Positions 35,423 to 43,002 of a DNA stretch of 64,000 nucleotides are shown piece after piece. The stretch covers positions 45,708 to 109,707 of the forward strand of contig NZ_BALE01000031.1 in NCBI RefSeq assembly GCF_000963885.1. Direction: 5' to 3'. The DNA is from Tanticharoenia sakaeratensis NBRC 103193 (GTDB lineage: Bacteria; Pseudomonadota; Alphaproteobacteria; Acetobacterales; Acetobacteraceae). The notes below the pieces were generated by a model, which made no database searches, had not been told where the DNA came from, and saw only the letters and a list, made by a program, of their open reading frames with translations. Numbering within the stretch: position 1 is the stretch's first letter; each line of letters starts with the position of its first letter. Both the position numbers and the translations under genes were made by a program.

Positions 35423-35676
35423 GCGGCGATGTCGAAAACGACAGGCCGTCCATTCTGGCTACAGGCGCTCGGTTCTTTAAAGCTGATGACGCCATCTTGG
35501 AGTCAGTAGCCGAGCTTGTGGACACCCCTGCGGAGAACCACGAGGAGGTGTATGTAAAGGCGACTGTTCTCAAGCGGCTATTCAACAGTCACGACTCATG
35601 GCCCGATCAAGACACAATGGAAGGCGACCTTCTCGACGCCATGATTAAAGACATCATCCGCCTACATACAGAGTAA
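35419..35676 (+). CDS. Small acidic unknown protein
   Basis: 85 residues, acidic and mostly helical (FFKADDAILESVAELVDTPAE, DLLDAMIKDIIRLHTE). It begins in the ATGA overlap with the preceding small gene and is followed by a strong terminator, so the two form a closed two-gene unit. The N-terminal RPSILATG resembles GRSILATG near residue 56 of the Rep-like protein. No function is recognised. Confidence 0.55.
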   Translation: MSGDVENDRPSILATGARFFKADDAILESVAELVDTPAENHEEVYVKATVLKRLFNSHDSWPDQDTMEGDLLDAMIKDIIRLHTE

Positions 35677-35692
35677 TCGTCGTTTCCGCGTC

Positions 35693-35728
35693 AAAAAGGC
35701 CACGCTCACGCAATACGTGGCCTTTTTT
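35693..35728. terminator. Strong bidirectional Rho-independent terminator
   Basis: AAAAAGGCCACG (35693-35704) pairs with CGTGGCCTTTTTT (35716-35728) around an 11-base loop. The GC stem with A-run and T-run works in both directions. It separates the 35210-35676 pair from the cassette starting at 35816. Confidence 0.9.
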
Positions 35729-35796
35729 CGCATTTCGTGGCTGTATTTTATGGCCACTAGTTGCACAAGTATTTCAGGATATTTGATAGGTGGGCA

Positions 35797-35805
35797 TGCT
35801 ATAAT
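35797..35805 (+). promoter_or_regulatory. Extended -10 promoter of the two-gene cassette
   Basis: TGCTATAAT is identical to the element at 34541-34549. The predicted start of transcription is near 35812, leaving ATG 35816 almost leaderless. The ATG at 35807 would lie upstream of the transcript and is rejected. Confidence 0.65.
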
Positions 35806-35815
35806 TATGCCCATC

Positions 35816-36190
35816 ATGAAAAGAAAAACACAGATAGTTCACGGGGATTTCGTCGCTGCAATGACGCACACGGAATTTCTGTCCGCCGTCAAGCAGGGCG
35901 ACTTCCAAGTTATTCGGGAAGTTTCTTGCGGTGATTTGGTCCTGATCAACATCTATCGCCGGTTCAAGGGCACTGGTTGGGCGATCCGGCAGGGTGACGA
36001 CATTCACGTTTATAGTGCCGAAGCCTTTTGGGCGCGAATCAACGCACTGGCCGATTCCACAGCGGCCAAATTCGCGGTCCGGATCAGATCAGCCATCAAC
36101 ACAGATTACCAGCGCCGCACCATTGGATCCTGCCGGTCCGGCAAGGCTTCGGTCCGTGTTTTGCACACGGACGAGAGGGTCGTCGCCTGA
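35816..36190 (+). CDS. Unknown protein, first gene of a coupled cassette
   Basis: About 124 residues: an N-terminal part with alternating hydrophobics (GDLVLINIYRRF, GWAIRQGDDIHVYSAEAFW) and a basic C-terminus (RIRSAINTDYQRRTIGSCRSGK). The start is uncertain: ATG 35816 would be nearly leaderless; ATG 35861 is an alternative with GGGG 14 bases upstream. Its stop shares one base with the ATG of the next gene (TGATG). A small first gene coupled to a larger second one, with a private promoter and a terminator upstream, is typical of antitoxin-toxin and similar defence pairs, but no domain is recognised. Confidence 0.55.
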   Translation: MKRKTQIVHGDFVAAMTHTEFLSAVKQGDFQVIREVSCGDLVLINIYRRFKGTGWAIRQGDDIHVYSAEAFWARINALADSTAAKFAVRIRSAINTDYQRRTIGSCRSGKASVRVLHTDERVVA

Positions 36191-37014
36191 TGCTTGACCT
36201 CCGGCATCCGCTGCAAGATTACCTCGACATTATCGGCGCGGCGACACGACTGCCAACCCCTTCTGATCGTCACAAGCTACACGACTGGCTATTGTCACGC
36301 GCGCCGGCTGACGTTCGGTCGCATTTCCGCAGGTTTGTTGAAGCCGGAGATATCGCGGCGGCAAAGACGCTGGCCATCTGGCTTTCTCAGATTGGGCAGA
36401 AAGCCAATGCGCCCGGCCATAAAGGCCGTCTGATAGCCCCCGCACTAATTTTAGCCGTCCACTACGGTCACAGGCGCGATGCCGTCAGGGAGCTTCTGAA
36501 GACTGGCTACACGCTTATCTATCCCGTGATCGATATGGTTGCGGCACAGCAAGGCACGTCGAGTAGAGCCCTGTTTCAATACGCGTTCGATGGCACGCAT
36601 CCATCGTGCGAGATCCTCACGCTTTTTCGTGGCTCCTACGATCATCTATCCAACGTGACACGCTCGATTTCGAAGGAGGGCAAGGTTGGCGTCTTCTGGT
36701 CGCCTGACCGCCGATATGCCGCTCTACATGCCGTGCAACGGGCTTGGGATGATCCGCAAAAGGGCGAATGCGGTGTGCCGGTGATTGCCTCATGTGCGGT
36801 CCCGGCCGACCAGACGTTCCCGATCGGGGAGCGAGGCGGCCAAATCCATACGGTCATCGCTTTCGACACGGTGCCGCAGATGCTGGACATGTCTCCCGCT
36901 GCAATCTTGGCAGACGCGAAAAGTTATTTCGCGCAACACGGCCGTTATCCTTTCGAGGGCGGCATTCCCGCGTGGGACAAGCCTGACTTCGCGCAAAGAG
37001 TGCGCCTGTCTTGA
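36190..37014 (+). CDS. Unknown protein, possibly ADP-ribosyltransferase-like
   Basis: 274 residues. The N-terminal 120 are helical (DYLDIIGAATRLP, AAKTLAIWLSQIG). From residue 141 the sequence EILTLFRGS, then VGVFWSPDRRYAALHAVQ at about 167-184 and GGQIHTVIAFDT, follows the order of ADP-ribosyltransferase folds: an Arg strand, a Trp-Ser/Thr strand before a helix, then a final strand. The catalytic Glu expected in the last motif is not evident, so the fold may be degenerate, differently wired or misjudged. Translation is coupled to the small gene upstream. I regard a toxin or phage-defence role as a testable guess. Confidence 0.5.
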   Translation: MLDLRHPLQDYLDIIGAATRLPTPSDRHKLHDWLLSRAPADVRSHFRRFVEAGDIAAAKTLAIWLSQIGQKANAPGHKGRLIAPALILAVHYGHRRDAVRELLKTGYTLIYPVIDMVAAQQGTSSRALFQYAFDGTHPSCEILTLFRGSYDHLSNVTRSISKEGKVGVFWSPDRRYAALHAVQRAWDDPQKGECGVPVIASCAVPADQTFPIGERGGQIHTVIAFDTVPQMLDMSPAAILADAKSYFAQHGRYPFEGGIPAWDKPDFAQRVRLS

Positions 37015-37072
37015 TCAAGCACGCAACCCGCCCCGGCGATCTCCGCAACGCCCTCGGCACGGGGGCACCGTG

Positions 37073-37255
37073 ATGCGCGTCCTGATTGCCTGCGAATACA
37101 GCGGCACCGTGCGCAATGCGTTCATTGCGCGCGTCCATATGATGTCGCTGGGTCCGGACCGATGGCGTGAGCGAAGCCGGACGTTCGCCGGGATCGCGGA
37201 AGCTATGGCCGACCAGTGGGGCGGAGCAATCCCTACACTCGCGCTTGCGGCATGA
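37073..37255 (+). pseudogene. DNA methyltransferase remnant with internal deletion
   Basis: The 60-codon frame begins MRVLIACEYSGTVRNAFIAR, the N-terminus of phage-type DNA methyltransferases of about 200 residues (SAM-binding strand and helix). It then jumps directly to GPDRWRERSRTFAGIAEAMA, which I recognise as the C-terminal signature of the same family. The central part, including the catalytic motif, is gone while the frame is kept. The likely cause is an in-frame deletion of several hundred bases. It is probably inactive, though a small protein may still be made. Confidence 0.65.
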
Positions 37256-37295
37256 CAGCCGACCAGATTCCCCTCGCAAACATGGAGAGACCAAA

Positions 37296-37574
37296 ATGAC
37301 CGCATATATTCGCCGCGTCGAAAACAAAAACGTCGCCGATCTCCCTGACTCGATCGATGACTGGAAGGTTCTCTCGAACGAAGATGACGGCCCGATGATT
37401 GGCATGGGAAGGGAGCCGGATACGGGTATTCCCGTGCTCTTCATCCACACGGATACGCCCGTCTTGATCCTGACGAACGGACATGCAGCAGATCATGATC
37501 TATTGGGGGACGTATTCCCGAATCCCTATACACCGCTCCGCTTCAGGACCGACAAGGAAAGGTTGCCGGTATGA
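37296..37574 (+). CDS. Small unknown protein
   Basis: 92 residues, acidic, with a beta-rich look (DDWKVLSNEDDGPMIGMG, GIPVLFIHTDTPVLILTNG). GGAGAG lies six bases before the ATG. The stop overlaps the ATG of the following membrane peptide gene. No family is recognised. Confidence 0.6.
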   Translation: MTAYIRRVENKNVADLPDSIDDWKVLSNEDDGPMIGMGREPDTGIPVLFIHTDTPVLILTNGHAADHDLLGDVFPNPYTPLRFRTDKERLPV

Positions 37575-37747
37575 GCCGCACGATCCTGATAGCCACCATC
37601 GCGACGATCGCCGTGATTCAGATTATGAACGCCATCGCGATCACAGCGATCGTCATCGGTTTACAGGTGATCGTCACCTTGGTCACCGTCGCCGTGATCG
37701 CGGTGGTGTTGTGTAGCCGGGAAGCGGGCCGGTATGGCTCGCAATGA
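37571..37747 (+). CDS. Small hydrophobic membrane peptide
   Basis: 58 residues, almost entirely Ile, Val, Ala and Thr from residue 4 to 50 and ending in a short polar tail ([11 protein letters not shown]). It could span the membrane once or twice. It begins in an ATGA overlap with the preceding gene, supporting real translation. Its second half is antisense to the 3' end of the integrase gene. It may be a holin-like or toxin-like peptide; this is a guess from hydrophobicity only. Confidence 0.5.
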   Translation: MSRTILIATIATIAVIQIMNAIAITAIVIGLQVIVTLVTVAVIAVVLCSREAGRYGSQ

Positions 37748-39487
37748 GGCAGGAAATATAATCTTTTCCAACGCTTTTTGAAGCAACGGTGCGCGGTATC
37801 GCCCATAAGAACCGCCAGCCCCAGCGGGCTTACGCCCCGCGAGCCGGTCCGAAACGCTATCCAGATTTTCAGCTTCGCGTGACAATTCCTGCAACGTATG
37901 CCGAAAACTATGCCAGCCTTGCCCCTTAATCGCGTCCGGTGCCAGCCGGTCGCGGGCCTTCTCGCTCATCCATTTCGTGAGCCCGTGGCTTGCACTTCCC
38001 TGCACGGGAGCCGGAACACCCGGTAGTAAGAGCTTTTCTCCGAGCCGGTCGCGTTCCCGCGCCAGCTCTATCAAGCCAATCCTGATCACCTCGCTATGAA
38101 TCGGAGTGCGTCGGATCGAAGCACGGTTTTTCGCCCGTTTGTCGCCATCCCGCGAGATATTCAAAACCCATACGCCTTCGTTTTGCATGATATCGGACGG
38201 CCAAAGCTGCGCGATCTCACCAATCCGCGCCCCACTGGTCGCAGCGATCAGGATAGCCCAGAATCGCCAATCAGCGACAAGGTGACTCCCCGGCTCGAAG
38301 ACCGATTTTGGCCCCGCGCATCCGGTCATAATGGGGTTACGAAAAATCTTGCTTAGCTGGTCGAACGACCAACCCCGCTCGCTCTCTTGAAAACCCGCTT
38401 CACGCGCGCGCAAGCCATCGAAGGGGTTTGCCTCTAGCGTGCCATCCCGCACAAGTCCTGCGAACACGACACGAACGTCACCAATCCTGCCGTTGACCGT
38501 AAGCGCGCTGATCGGCGTGAGATCCAACGAACGCGCCCTTTCCGCTATCTGAAAGACCGTAAGGCCCCGGAACCGCTCTTGGCGTTCTGCATGTGTCGGA
38601 ACCTCCTGCAACGCCTTGAAAAACCGACTGGCGTCGCGCCGCGATATGCTCGCGACCGTCCTGTTCGAACCCATTGCCTCGACAAACTGGCGCAGGTTCG
38701 ACACGGTTTGTTTATAATCCTTCTCCGTCGGCTTCCGGTCGCGTTTGACCATTCGAAGATGATCTTCGACAGCCTCCGCAATCGAGGGCGTATCGTCATG
38801 GGGCATGACGGAGGCGACGGCGGCGTGCGATGCAGGCACAATCGTTGCCGACGGGGATGGTCGATCGACAGGTGCGGCATGGTTGATTGCTGTCACGCCA
38901 GGGAACGTATCGGGGTCGAGTTCAGGACGCCACGACGGTTTGTAATCGTGTTGGCCATCGGACCATTGACCGATGGCGTCCAGAACGTGCGCCCTTGCCT
39001 GCATGGCCTGACTGGCAAGCAGAGCATAGGCGCGTGAGTCCATGTCTGGCGGACAGTCGAGCTTGCCTAGCAGGTCTGGCGGCACTCGATGGTAACGACC
39101 GGCGCGCCAATCATCGGCTAATGCCTCGCGTCTCGACTCTGCAAGGTCCCGCTGCAAATACCGCTGGTCCACGTCGTTCGGAACCACGACGTGTTCGCGG
39201 AACATGCGCCAAGCGGCGTCAAGTTGCTCGCGAAACCAAGCCTGTAACAGCCGCTCGATCTCGTTCTGACGCTCCATCGCCTTGGCTCGCCTCCATAGGT
39301 CCGGCATGCCAAGACCAATAGCAGCCGCCAGCAGACGAGCAAGACGGCCATCGGCAGTGCCAAGAGATCGCGTAATTTCGTATCGGTCGAGCCGGGATGC
39401 GAGCGATGTAGGCACGCGAACACGAAACAGATAGCCGCCCGTTCGGGATCGGCGCAGATACGTCCCGCCAGCGCGCAAAGTCGGCAT
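37661..39487 (-). CDS. int: Tyrosine integrase of the island
   Basis: 608 residues, long for a phage-type integrase. The N-terminus ([17 protein letters not shown]) matches the DUF6538-type arm-binding segment. A core-binding domain runs at about 235-350 ([14 protein letters not shown]). Catalytic residues are Arg421 ([11 protein letters not shown]), His526 and Arg529 ([10 protein letters not shown]) and the nucleophile Tyr561 (GGSYGRY). It recombines the 26-base att sites flanking the island. The gene starts 97 bases inside the right att site and reads away from the tRNA. The last 30 residues are His/Asp-rich and antisense to the membrane peptide gene. Confidence 0.95.
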   Translation of the reverse strand: MPTLRAGGTYLRRSRTGGYLFRVRVPTSLASRLDRYEITRSLGTADGRLARLLAAAIGLGMPDLWRRAKAMERQNEIERLLQAWFREQLDAAWRMFREHVVVPNDVDQRYLQRDLAESRREALADDWRAGRYHRVPPDLLGKLDCPPDMDSRAYALLASQAMQARAHVLDAIGQWSDGQHDYKPSWRPELDPDTFPGVTAINHAAPVDRPSPSATIVPASHAAVASVMPHDDTPSIAEAVEDHLRMVKRDRKPTEKDYKQTVSNLRQFVEAMGSNRTVASISRRDASRFFKALQEVPTHAERQERFRGLTVFQIAERARSLDLTPISALTVNGRIGDVRVVFAGLVRDGTLEANPFDGLRAREAGFQESERGWSFDQLSKIFRNPIMTGCAGPKSVFEPGSHLVADWRFWAILIAATSGARIGEIAQLWPSDIMQNEGVWVLNISRDGDKRAKNRASIRRTPIHSEVIRIGLIELARERDRLGEKLLLPGVPAPVQGSASHGLTKWMSEKARDRLAPDAIKGQGWHSFRHTLQELSREAENLDSVSDRLAGRKPAGAGGSYGRYRAPLLQKALEKIIFPASLRAIPARFPATQHHRDHGDGDQGDDHL

Positions 39488-39537
39488 TGTGGAGTCCGTT
39501 GTGGAGTCGCCGCAAACCCACCAAAATCTCCACCAAA
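39487..39537. promoter_or_regulatory. Probable integrase arm-binding repeats
   Basis: TTGTGGAGTC occurs twice (39487-39496, 39499-39508), and CCCACCAAAA with CTCCACCAAA (39517-39526, 39528-39537) form a second pair. CTCCACCAA also occurs inverted at 24076-24084 near the left end. Short repeated boxes just inside each att core are typical arm sites for a two-domain integrase, and here they lie at the int start, so they may also repress it. Confidence 0.5.
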
Positions 39538-39583
39538 TGGGGAAATTTTCTCAACGAAAACAACATGTTATTCTGAGGAAAAA

Positions 39584-39609
39584 CACCATGGTGGAGCTGA
39601 GGGGAATCG
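39584..39609. repeat. Right attachment-site repeat (attR) in tRNA-Ala
   Basis: Identical to 23984-24009. It covers the CCA end, the acceptor 3' strand and part of the T-arm of tRNA-Ala, plus five bases beyond, so the tRNA stays intact after insertion. Confidence 0.93.
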
Positions 39610-39664
39610 AACCCCTGACCTCCTCATTGCGAACGAGGCGCTCTCCCAACTGAGCTACAGCCCC
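39589..39664 (-). tRNA. tRNA-Ala (anticodon CGC)
   Basis: 76 bases on the minus strand. The acceptor is GGGGCTG/CAGCTCC with encoded CCA, and the T-loop is GTTCGATTC. The anticodon stem CCTCG/TGAGG encloses loop TTCGCAA, anticodon CGC (39629-39631), reading the alanine codon GCG. It is the insertion target of the island. Confidence 0.96.
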
Positions 39665-39678
39665 ACGGTGCGGCGCGA

Positions 39679-39706
39679 TACATACTAAGATGAACGGCCG
39701 TGTCAA
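39679..39706 (-). promoter_or_regulatory. tRNA-Ala promoter
   Basis: On the minus strand a perfect TTGACA is followed after 16 bases by TATGTA, placed about 15 bases upstream of the tRNA 5' end. This is a good sigma-70 promoter for a stable RNA. Confidence 0.75.
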
Positions 39707-39772
39707 GCGCTTGGTTGTGAGGACCACCGCGCCTCGCTAAGATCGTGCTTCTGTCCACGTTCAAGGCCTGCC

Positions 39773-40138
39773 ATGGCGCGCAGCGCCCGGGCGACCGCGC
39801 TTTTGGCGCCTCCAGAGGTTATTTCGCTCTTGCTGATCATCGTCTACCAGATCGTCATCCGGCTGATCCAGATCTACACCTATGTCGTGATCGCCTCGTG
39901 CGTCTTCAGCATGCTGTTCGCCTTTGGCGTGCTCGATCCGCGCAACCGCTTCGTCTACGAGATCGGCGTGTTCCTGAACCGGGTGACGGAGCCGGTTCTC
40001 GGACCGATCCGGCGCATCCTGCCGACGGTCGGCAACATCGACTTCAGCCCGCTGGCCCTGTTGCTGATCCTGCAATATCTCGCGGTCCCGCTGATTACCC
40101 AGATCTTCATCGCCGTCGCATCGTTGGGCCACGCCTGA
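39773..40138 (+). CDS. YggT-family membrane protein
   Basis: 121 residues with two hydrophobic segments (VISLLLIIVYQIVIRLIQIY and LLILQYLAVPLITQIF). Between them is the family signature FLNRVTEPVLGPIRRILPTVGNI followed by DFSPLALL. YggT proteins are small inner-membrane proteins linked to osmotic tolerance or cell-division factor placement; their mechanism is not settled. The N-terminal 20 residues may not be translated if a later start is used. Confidence 0.88.
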   Translation: MARSARATALLAPPEVISLLLIIVYQIVIRLIQIYTYVVIASCVFSMLFAFGVLDPRNRFVYEIGVFLNRVTEPVLGPIRRILPTVGNIDFSPLALLLILQYLAVPLITQIFIAVASLGHA

Positions 40139-40195
40139 CGGGCTGTCATCAATCCGTCACTGTTGTTGCGCCGCCAGCCGTATCAGGGTGGCGCC

Positions 40196-41149
40196 ATGGC
40201 CAGACGATTCCTGCCCCAGATCACCCGACGCGCAGTTCTCTCGGGCCCCGCGGCACTCGGCGCGCTTGCGACGATCGGCGCACGCGCGGCAACACCCCTG
40301 GCGGCGCCGCGCCCTCACGCGCCGTTCCGCTTCGCCTTCGTCACGGACGCCCATATCGAGCCGGAACTGAACGCGGCGGCCGGCACGCGGATGTGCTTCC
40401 GGCGCGTGGCCCATGAGACCGCCGATTTCGTGATCCAGGGCGGCGATCATGTCTTCGACGCACTGGGCGTCAATCATGACCGCGCGCAGTCCCTGATGGA
40501 TCTCTACACCATGACCGAGCAGGTCATCGGCAAGAAGGTCCATCATACGATCGGCAATCACGACCTGTACGGGATTTACACAAAGAGCGGCGCCACGCCC
40601 GGCGACCTGCAATACGGCAAGGCCTATTACCGGGACCATTTCGGCCCCACCTATTACAGCTTCGATCACAAGGGCGTGCATTTCATCACCCTCGATTCCA
40701 TCGGCGTGACGGCCGACCGGTCATATGAAGGGCGGATCGACGCCGACCAGATCGCATGGCTGACCCGGGATCTCGAACGCCAGCCTGCCGGCACGCCGAT
40801 CATCGTGACCAGCCATATCCCGCTCGTGACGGGGTTCGCCTGCTACAGCGGAGTGCTCGAAAAACCGACACCCCACAACAACCTCAGCGTCGTGAATGCC
40901 GCGGAGATCGTGCATCTTCTGCGCGGCTACAACGTGCTGGCAGTCCTGCAGGGGCACACGCATGTCAACGAGGTGGTGACCTGCTTCGGCATCCCGTTCA
41001 TCACCGGCGGGGCCGTCAGCGGCAACTGGTGGAAAGGTGTCCATCTCGGGACGCCGGAAGGCTACACGATGGTGTCGGTCGCCGATAACAGGGTCACGAC
41101 CGAATACCGCACCTACGGTTTCAGAAGCGTCGATCCTCACGATACCTGA
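40196..41149 (+). CDS. Tat-exported calcineurin-like metallophosphoesterase
   Basis: 317 residues. The N-terminus, RRFLPQITRRAVLSG then an Ala-rich stretch to RAATPLA, is a twin-arginine signal. All metallophosphoesterase motifs are present: TDAHIE, GGDHVFD, IGNHDL, SHIP and GHTHVNE, which together bind two metals. It should hydrolyse a phosphoester in the periplasm; the substrate is unknown. The start at ATG 40196 puts the signal at the N-terminus; an upstream in-frame ATG at 40163 is less likely. Confidence 0.9.
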   Translation: MARRFLPQITRRAVLSGPAALGALATIGARAATPLAAPRPHAPFRFAFVTDAHIEPELNAAAGTRMCFRRVAHETADFVIQGGDHVFDALGVNHDRAQSLMDLYTMTEQVIGKKVHHTIGNHDLYGIYTKSGATPGDLQYGKAYYRDHFGPTYYSFDHKGVHFITLDSIGVTADRSYEGRIDADQIAWLTRDLERQPAGTPIIVTSHIPLVTGFACYSGVLEKPTPHNNLSVVNAAEIVHLLRGYNVLAVLQGHTHVNEVVTCFGIPFITGGAVSGNWWKGVHLGTPEGYTMVSVADNRVTTEYRTYGFRSVDPHDT

Positions 41150-41159
41150 CGCACAACTC

Positions 41160-41375
41160 TCAACGTGCCTGGCGCCAGGCCTCCTCAAGCGCATCGACGA
41201 GGGTCGGCTGCTCGGAGCCGGTATACGGCTCGCCGTTCGGCTTCTCGACCGTGACCTGCCATAACCCGCCCGCCGGGCGGTCGATGGACACCGACCAGTC
41301 CTCGGGCAGGCGCTGCAGAATCCGGGCGAGACGCGCCTCGGCCGTCAATGGCTTTGCGTAATTATGCCCCAACAA
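41160..41375 (-). CDS. Small unknown protein downstream of tldD
   Basis: 71 residues (LTAEARLARILQRLPEDWSVSI, then WQVTVEKPNGEPYTG). The start codon is TTG at 41375, backed by GGGAGG five bases upstream inside the tldD 3' end, so the genes overlap by 14 bases and are probably co-translated. No family is recognised. Confidence 0.6.
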   Translation of the reverse strand: MLGHNYAKPLTAEARLARILQRLPEDWSVSIDRPAGGLWQVTVEKPNGEPYTGSEQPTLVDALEEAWRQAR

Positions 41376-42813
41376 CGCCTCCCACCGTCAGCCCCGCGAG
41401 CTTGAGCGTCGGCTGTCCGACGCCGACCGGCACACCCTGGCCGGCCTTGCCGCAGGTTCCGATGCCCGGATCGAGCGCGACATCGCCGCCGATCATGGAA
41501 ATCCGGTTCATCGCATCCGCGCCGTTGCCGATCAGTGTCGCGCCGCGGACCGGCGTCGTCACCCGCCCATCCTCGATCAGATAGGCTTCCGATGCCGCAA
41601 AGACGAACTTGCCTGACGTGATATCCACCTGGCCGCCGCCGAAATTCACGGCATAGAGACCGCGTTTCGTCGAACGGATCATTTCCTCGGTCGTGGCATC
41701 GCCGCCGAGCATCAGCGTATTGGTCATGCGCGGCATCGGCGCATGGGCATAGGACTCGCGACGTCCGTTGCCAGTCGGCCGCACGCCCATCAGCCGGGCA
41801 TTCAGACGATCCTGAATATAACCCGTAAGGATCCCGTCCTCGATCATCACCGTCCGGCCCGTCGGCGTGCCTTCGTCGTCGATGCTGAGGGAGCCGCGCC
41901 GCTCGGGCAACGTGCCGTCGTCGATCACCGTGACGCCCGGAGAGGCCACACGCTTGCCGATCATGTGCGCATAGGACGACGTGCCCTTGCGGTTGAAATC
42001 GCCCTCAAGCCCGTGGCCGACAGCCTCATGCAGCAGGATGCCCGGCCAGCCCGCGCCCAGAACCACGTCCATCTCGCCCGCGGGCGCCGGGGCCGCCTCC
42101 AGATTGACGAGCGCCATGCGCAGGGCCTCATCGACCGCGGACGTCCAGACCGTGCGATCCAGCAGGCGAGAGAGCGCATACCGCCCACCCATGCCGTGGC
42201 CGCCGCTTTCCCGGCGGCCGTTGTGCTCGACCGTGATGGAAACGTTCAGCCGCACCAGCGGTCGCAGGTCCGCAACCCGCGACCCCGCACGCATGATCTG
42301 CACAGCCTGCCATTCCGCGATCAGGCTCGCGCTGACCTGCACGACGCGGGAATCCAGACCCCGCGCATAGGCATCGATCTCGCTCAGGGTCGAGGCACGC
42401 GCCGCGAATTCCGTATCGCCCAGTGGATTCGCATCGGCATAAAGACGCTGATTGGTTGCGGCCGGTGCCGCCGACCAGGTGCCGGAGCGGCCCTGCCGCA
42501 GCGGCGAGATGGCCTGCACGGCCCGGGCCAGAGCAGCTTCGCTGAGTTCGTCGGCATGGGCGAAGGCCGTCTCTTCGCCGAGGACACCGCGCAGGCCGAA
42601 ACCCGAACTGGCGTTGAAGCTCGCCGAACGGATCACGCCGTCGTCGAGCGACAGGGCCTCGCTCTCGCAATGTTCGAGGAACAGCTCGCCATCATCCGTG
42701 CCGGCAAGGCCGGATGCGACCAGACGCTCGGCGGCATCACGCGACAGGCGCCCGCCGTCACGCTCGAAAAACAGACGGTCGGTCAGCGAAAGCGCACTGA
42801 TCGGATCGGTCAT
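41362..42813 (-). CDS. tldD: Metalloprotease TldD
   Basis: 483 residues. TldD pairs with TldE (PmbA) to form a zinc protease that cleaves unfolded or modified peptides in the cytoplasm. The motif HEAVGHGLEGD at 262-272 is the zinc-binding HExxxH. DVVLGAGWPGILL before it and GRRESYAHAPMPRMTNT later are family signatures. The ATG at 42813 is preferred, with AGGAT eight bases upstream; a TTG six bases earlier is less likely. No tldE gene is in this window. Confidence 0.95.
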   Translation of the reverse strand: MTDPISALSLTDRLFFERDGGRLSRDAAERLVASGLAGTDDGELFLEHCESEALSLDDGVIRSASFNASSGFGLRGVLGEETAFAHADELSEAALARAVQAISPLRQGRSGTWSAAPAATNQRLYADANPLGDTEFAARASTLSEIDAYARGLDSRVVQVSASLIAEWQAVQIMRAGSRVADLRPLVRLNVSITVEHNGRRESGGHGMGGRYALSRLLDRTVWTSAVDEALRMALVNLEAAPAPAGEMDVVLGAGWPGILLHEAVGHGLEGDFNRKGTSSYAHMIGKRVASPGVTVIDDGTLPERRGSLSIDDEGTPTGRTVMIEDGILTGYIQDRLNARLMGVRPTGNGRRESYAHAPMPRMTNTLMLGGDATTEEMIRSTKRGLYAVNFGGGQVDITSGKFVFAASEAYLIEDGRVTTPVRGATLIGNGADAMNRISMIGGDVALDPGIGTCGKAGQGVPVGVGQPTLKLAGLTVGGVVGA

Positions 42814-43002
42814 CGGCAAATCCTGTCGTCAAACCTGTGCTGGGGGCGGCCATGCAGGCGGCAGCCCCGGACGCGCATATGGGCGAAATCTCCGTCCAAC
42901 ATGGGCGTTCGGCCGCGCGCACGCCAGCGGGTCGGGTTCGAAAAGTACGGCATGACCGTTATGACGAGACAACCATGCGGCGCCCTGAACTGTTGAAGCG
43001 GC

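Larger units (their letters stand above)
23984..39609. mobile_element. tRNA-Ala-integrated genomic island
   Basis: The island is bounded by 26-base direct repeats and has a tyrosine integrase just inside the tRNA end, transcribed away from the tRNA. It contains a type I restriction-modification operon, a serine recombinase, a putative HUH-type Rep, several small unknown genes and a methyltransferase remnant. It looks lower in GC than the flanks, most obviously in spacers and in the hsdS recognition regions. No conjugation, capsid or tail genes are visible. It may therefore be an integrative mobilisable element, an integrated plasmid or a phage satellite. Int and both att copies look intact, so excision remains possible. 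Confidence 0.92.

Noticed and set aside
35717..35815. Upstream start for the first cassette gene
   Set aside because: It lies within the terminator hairpin and upstream of the predicted promoter.
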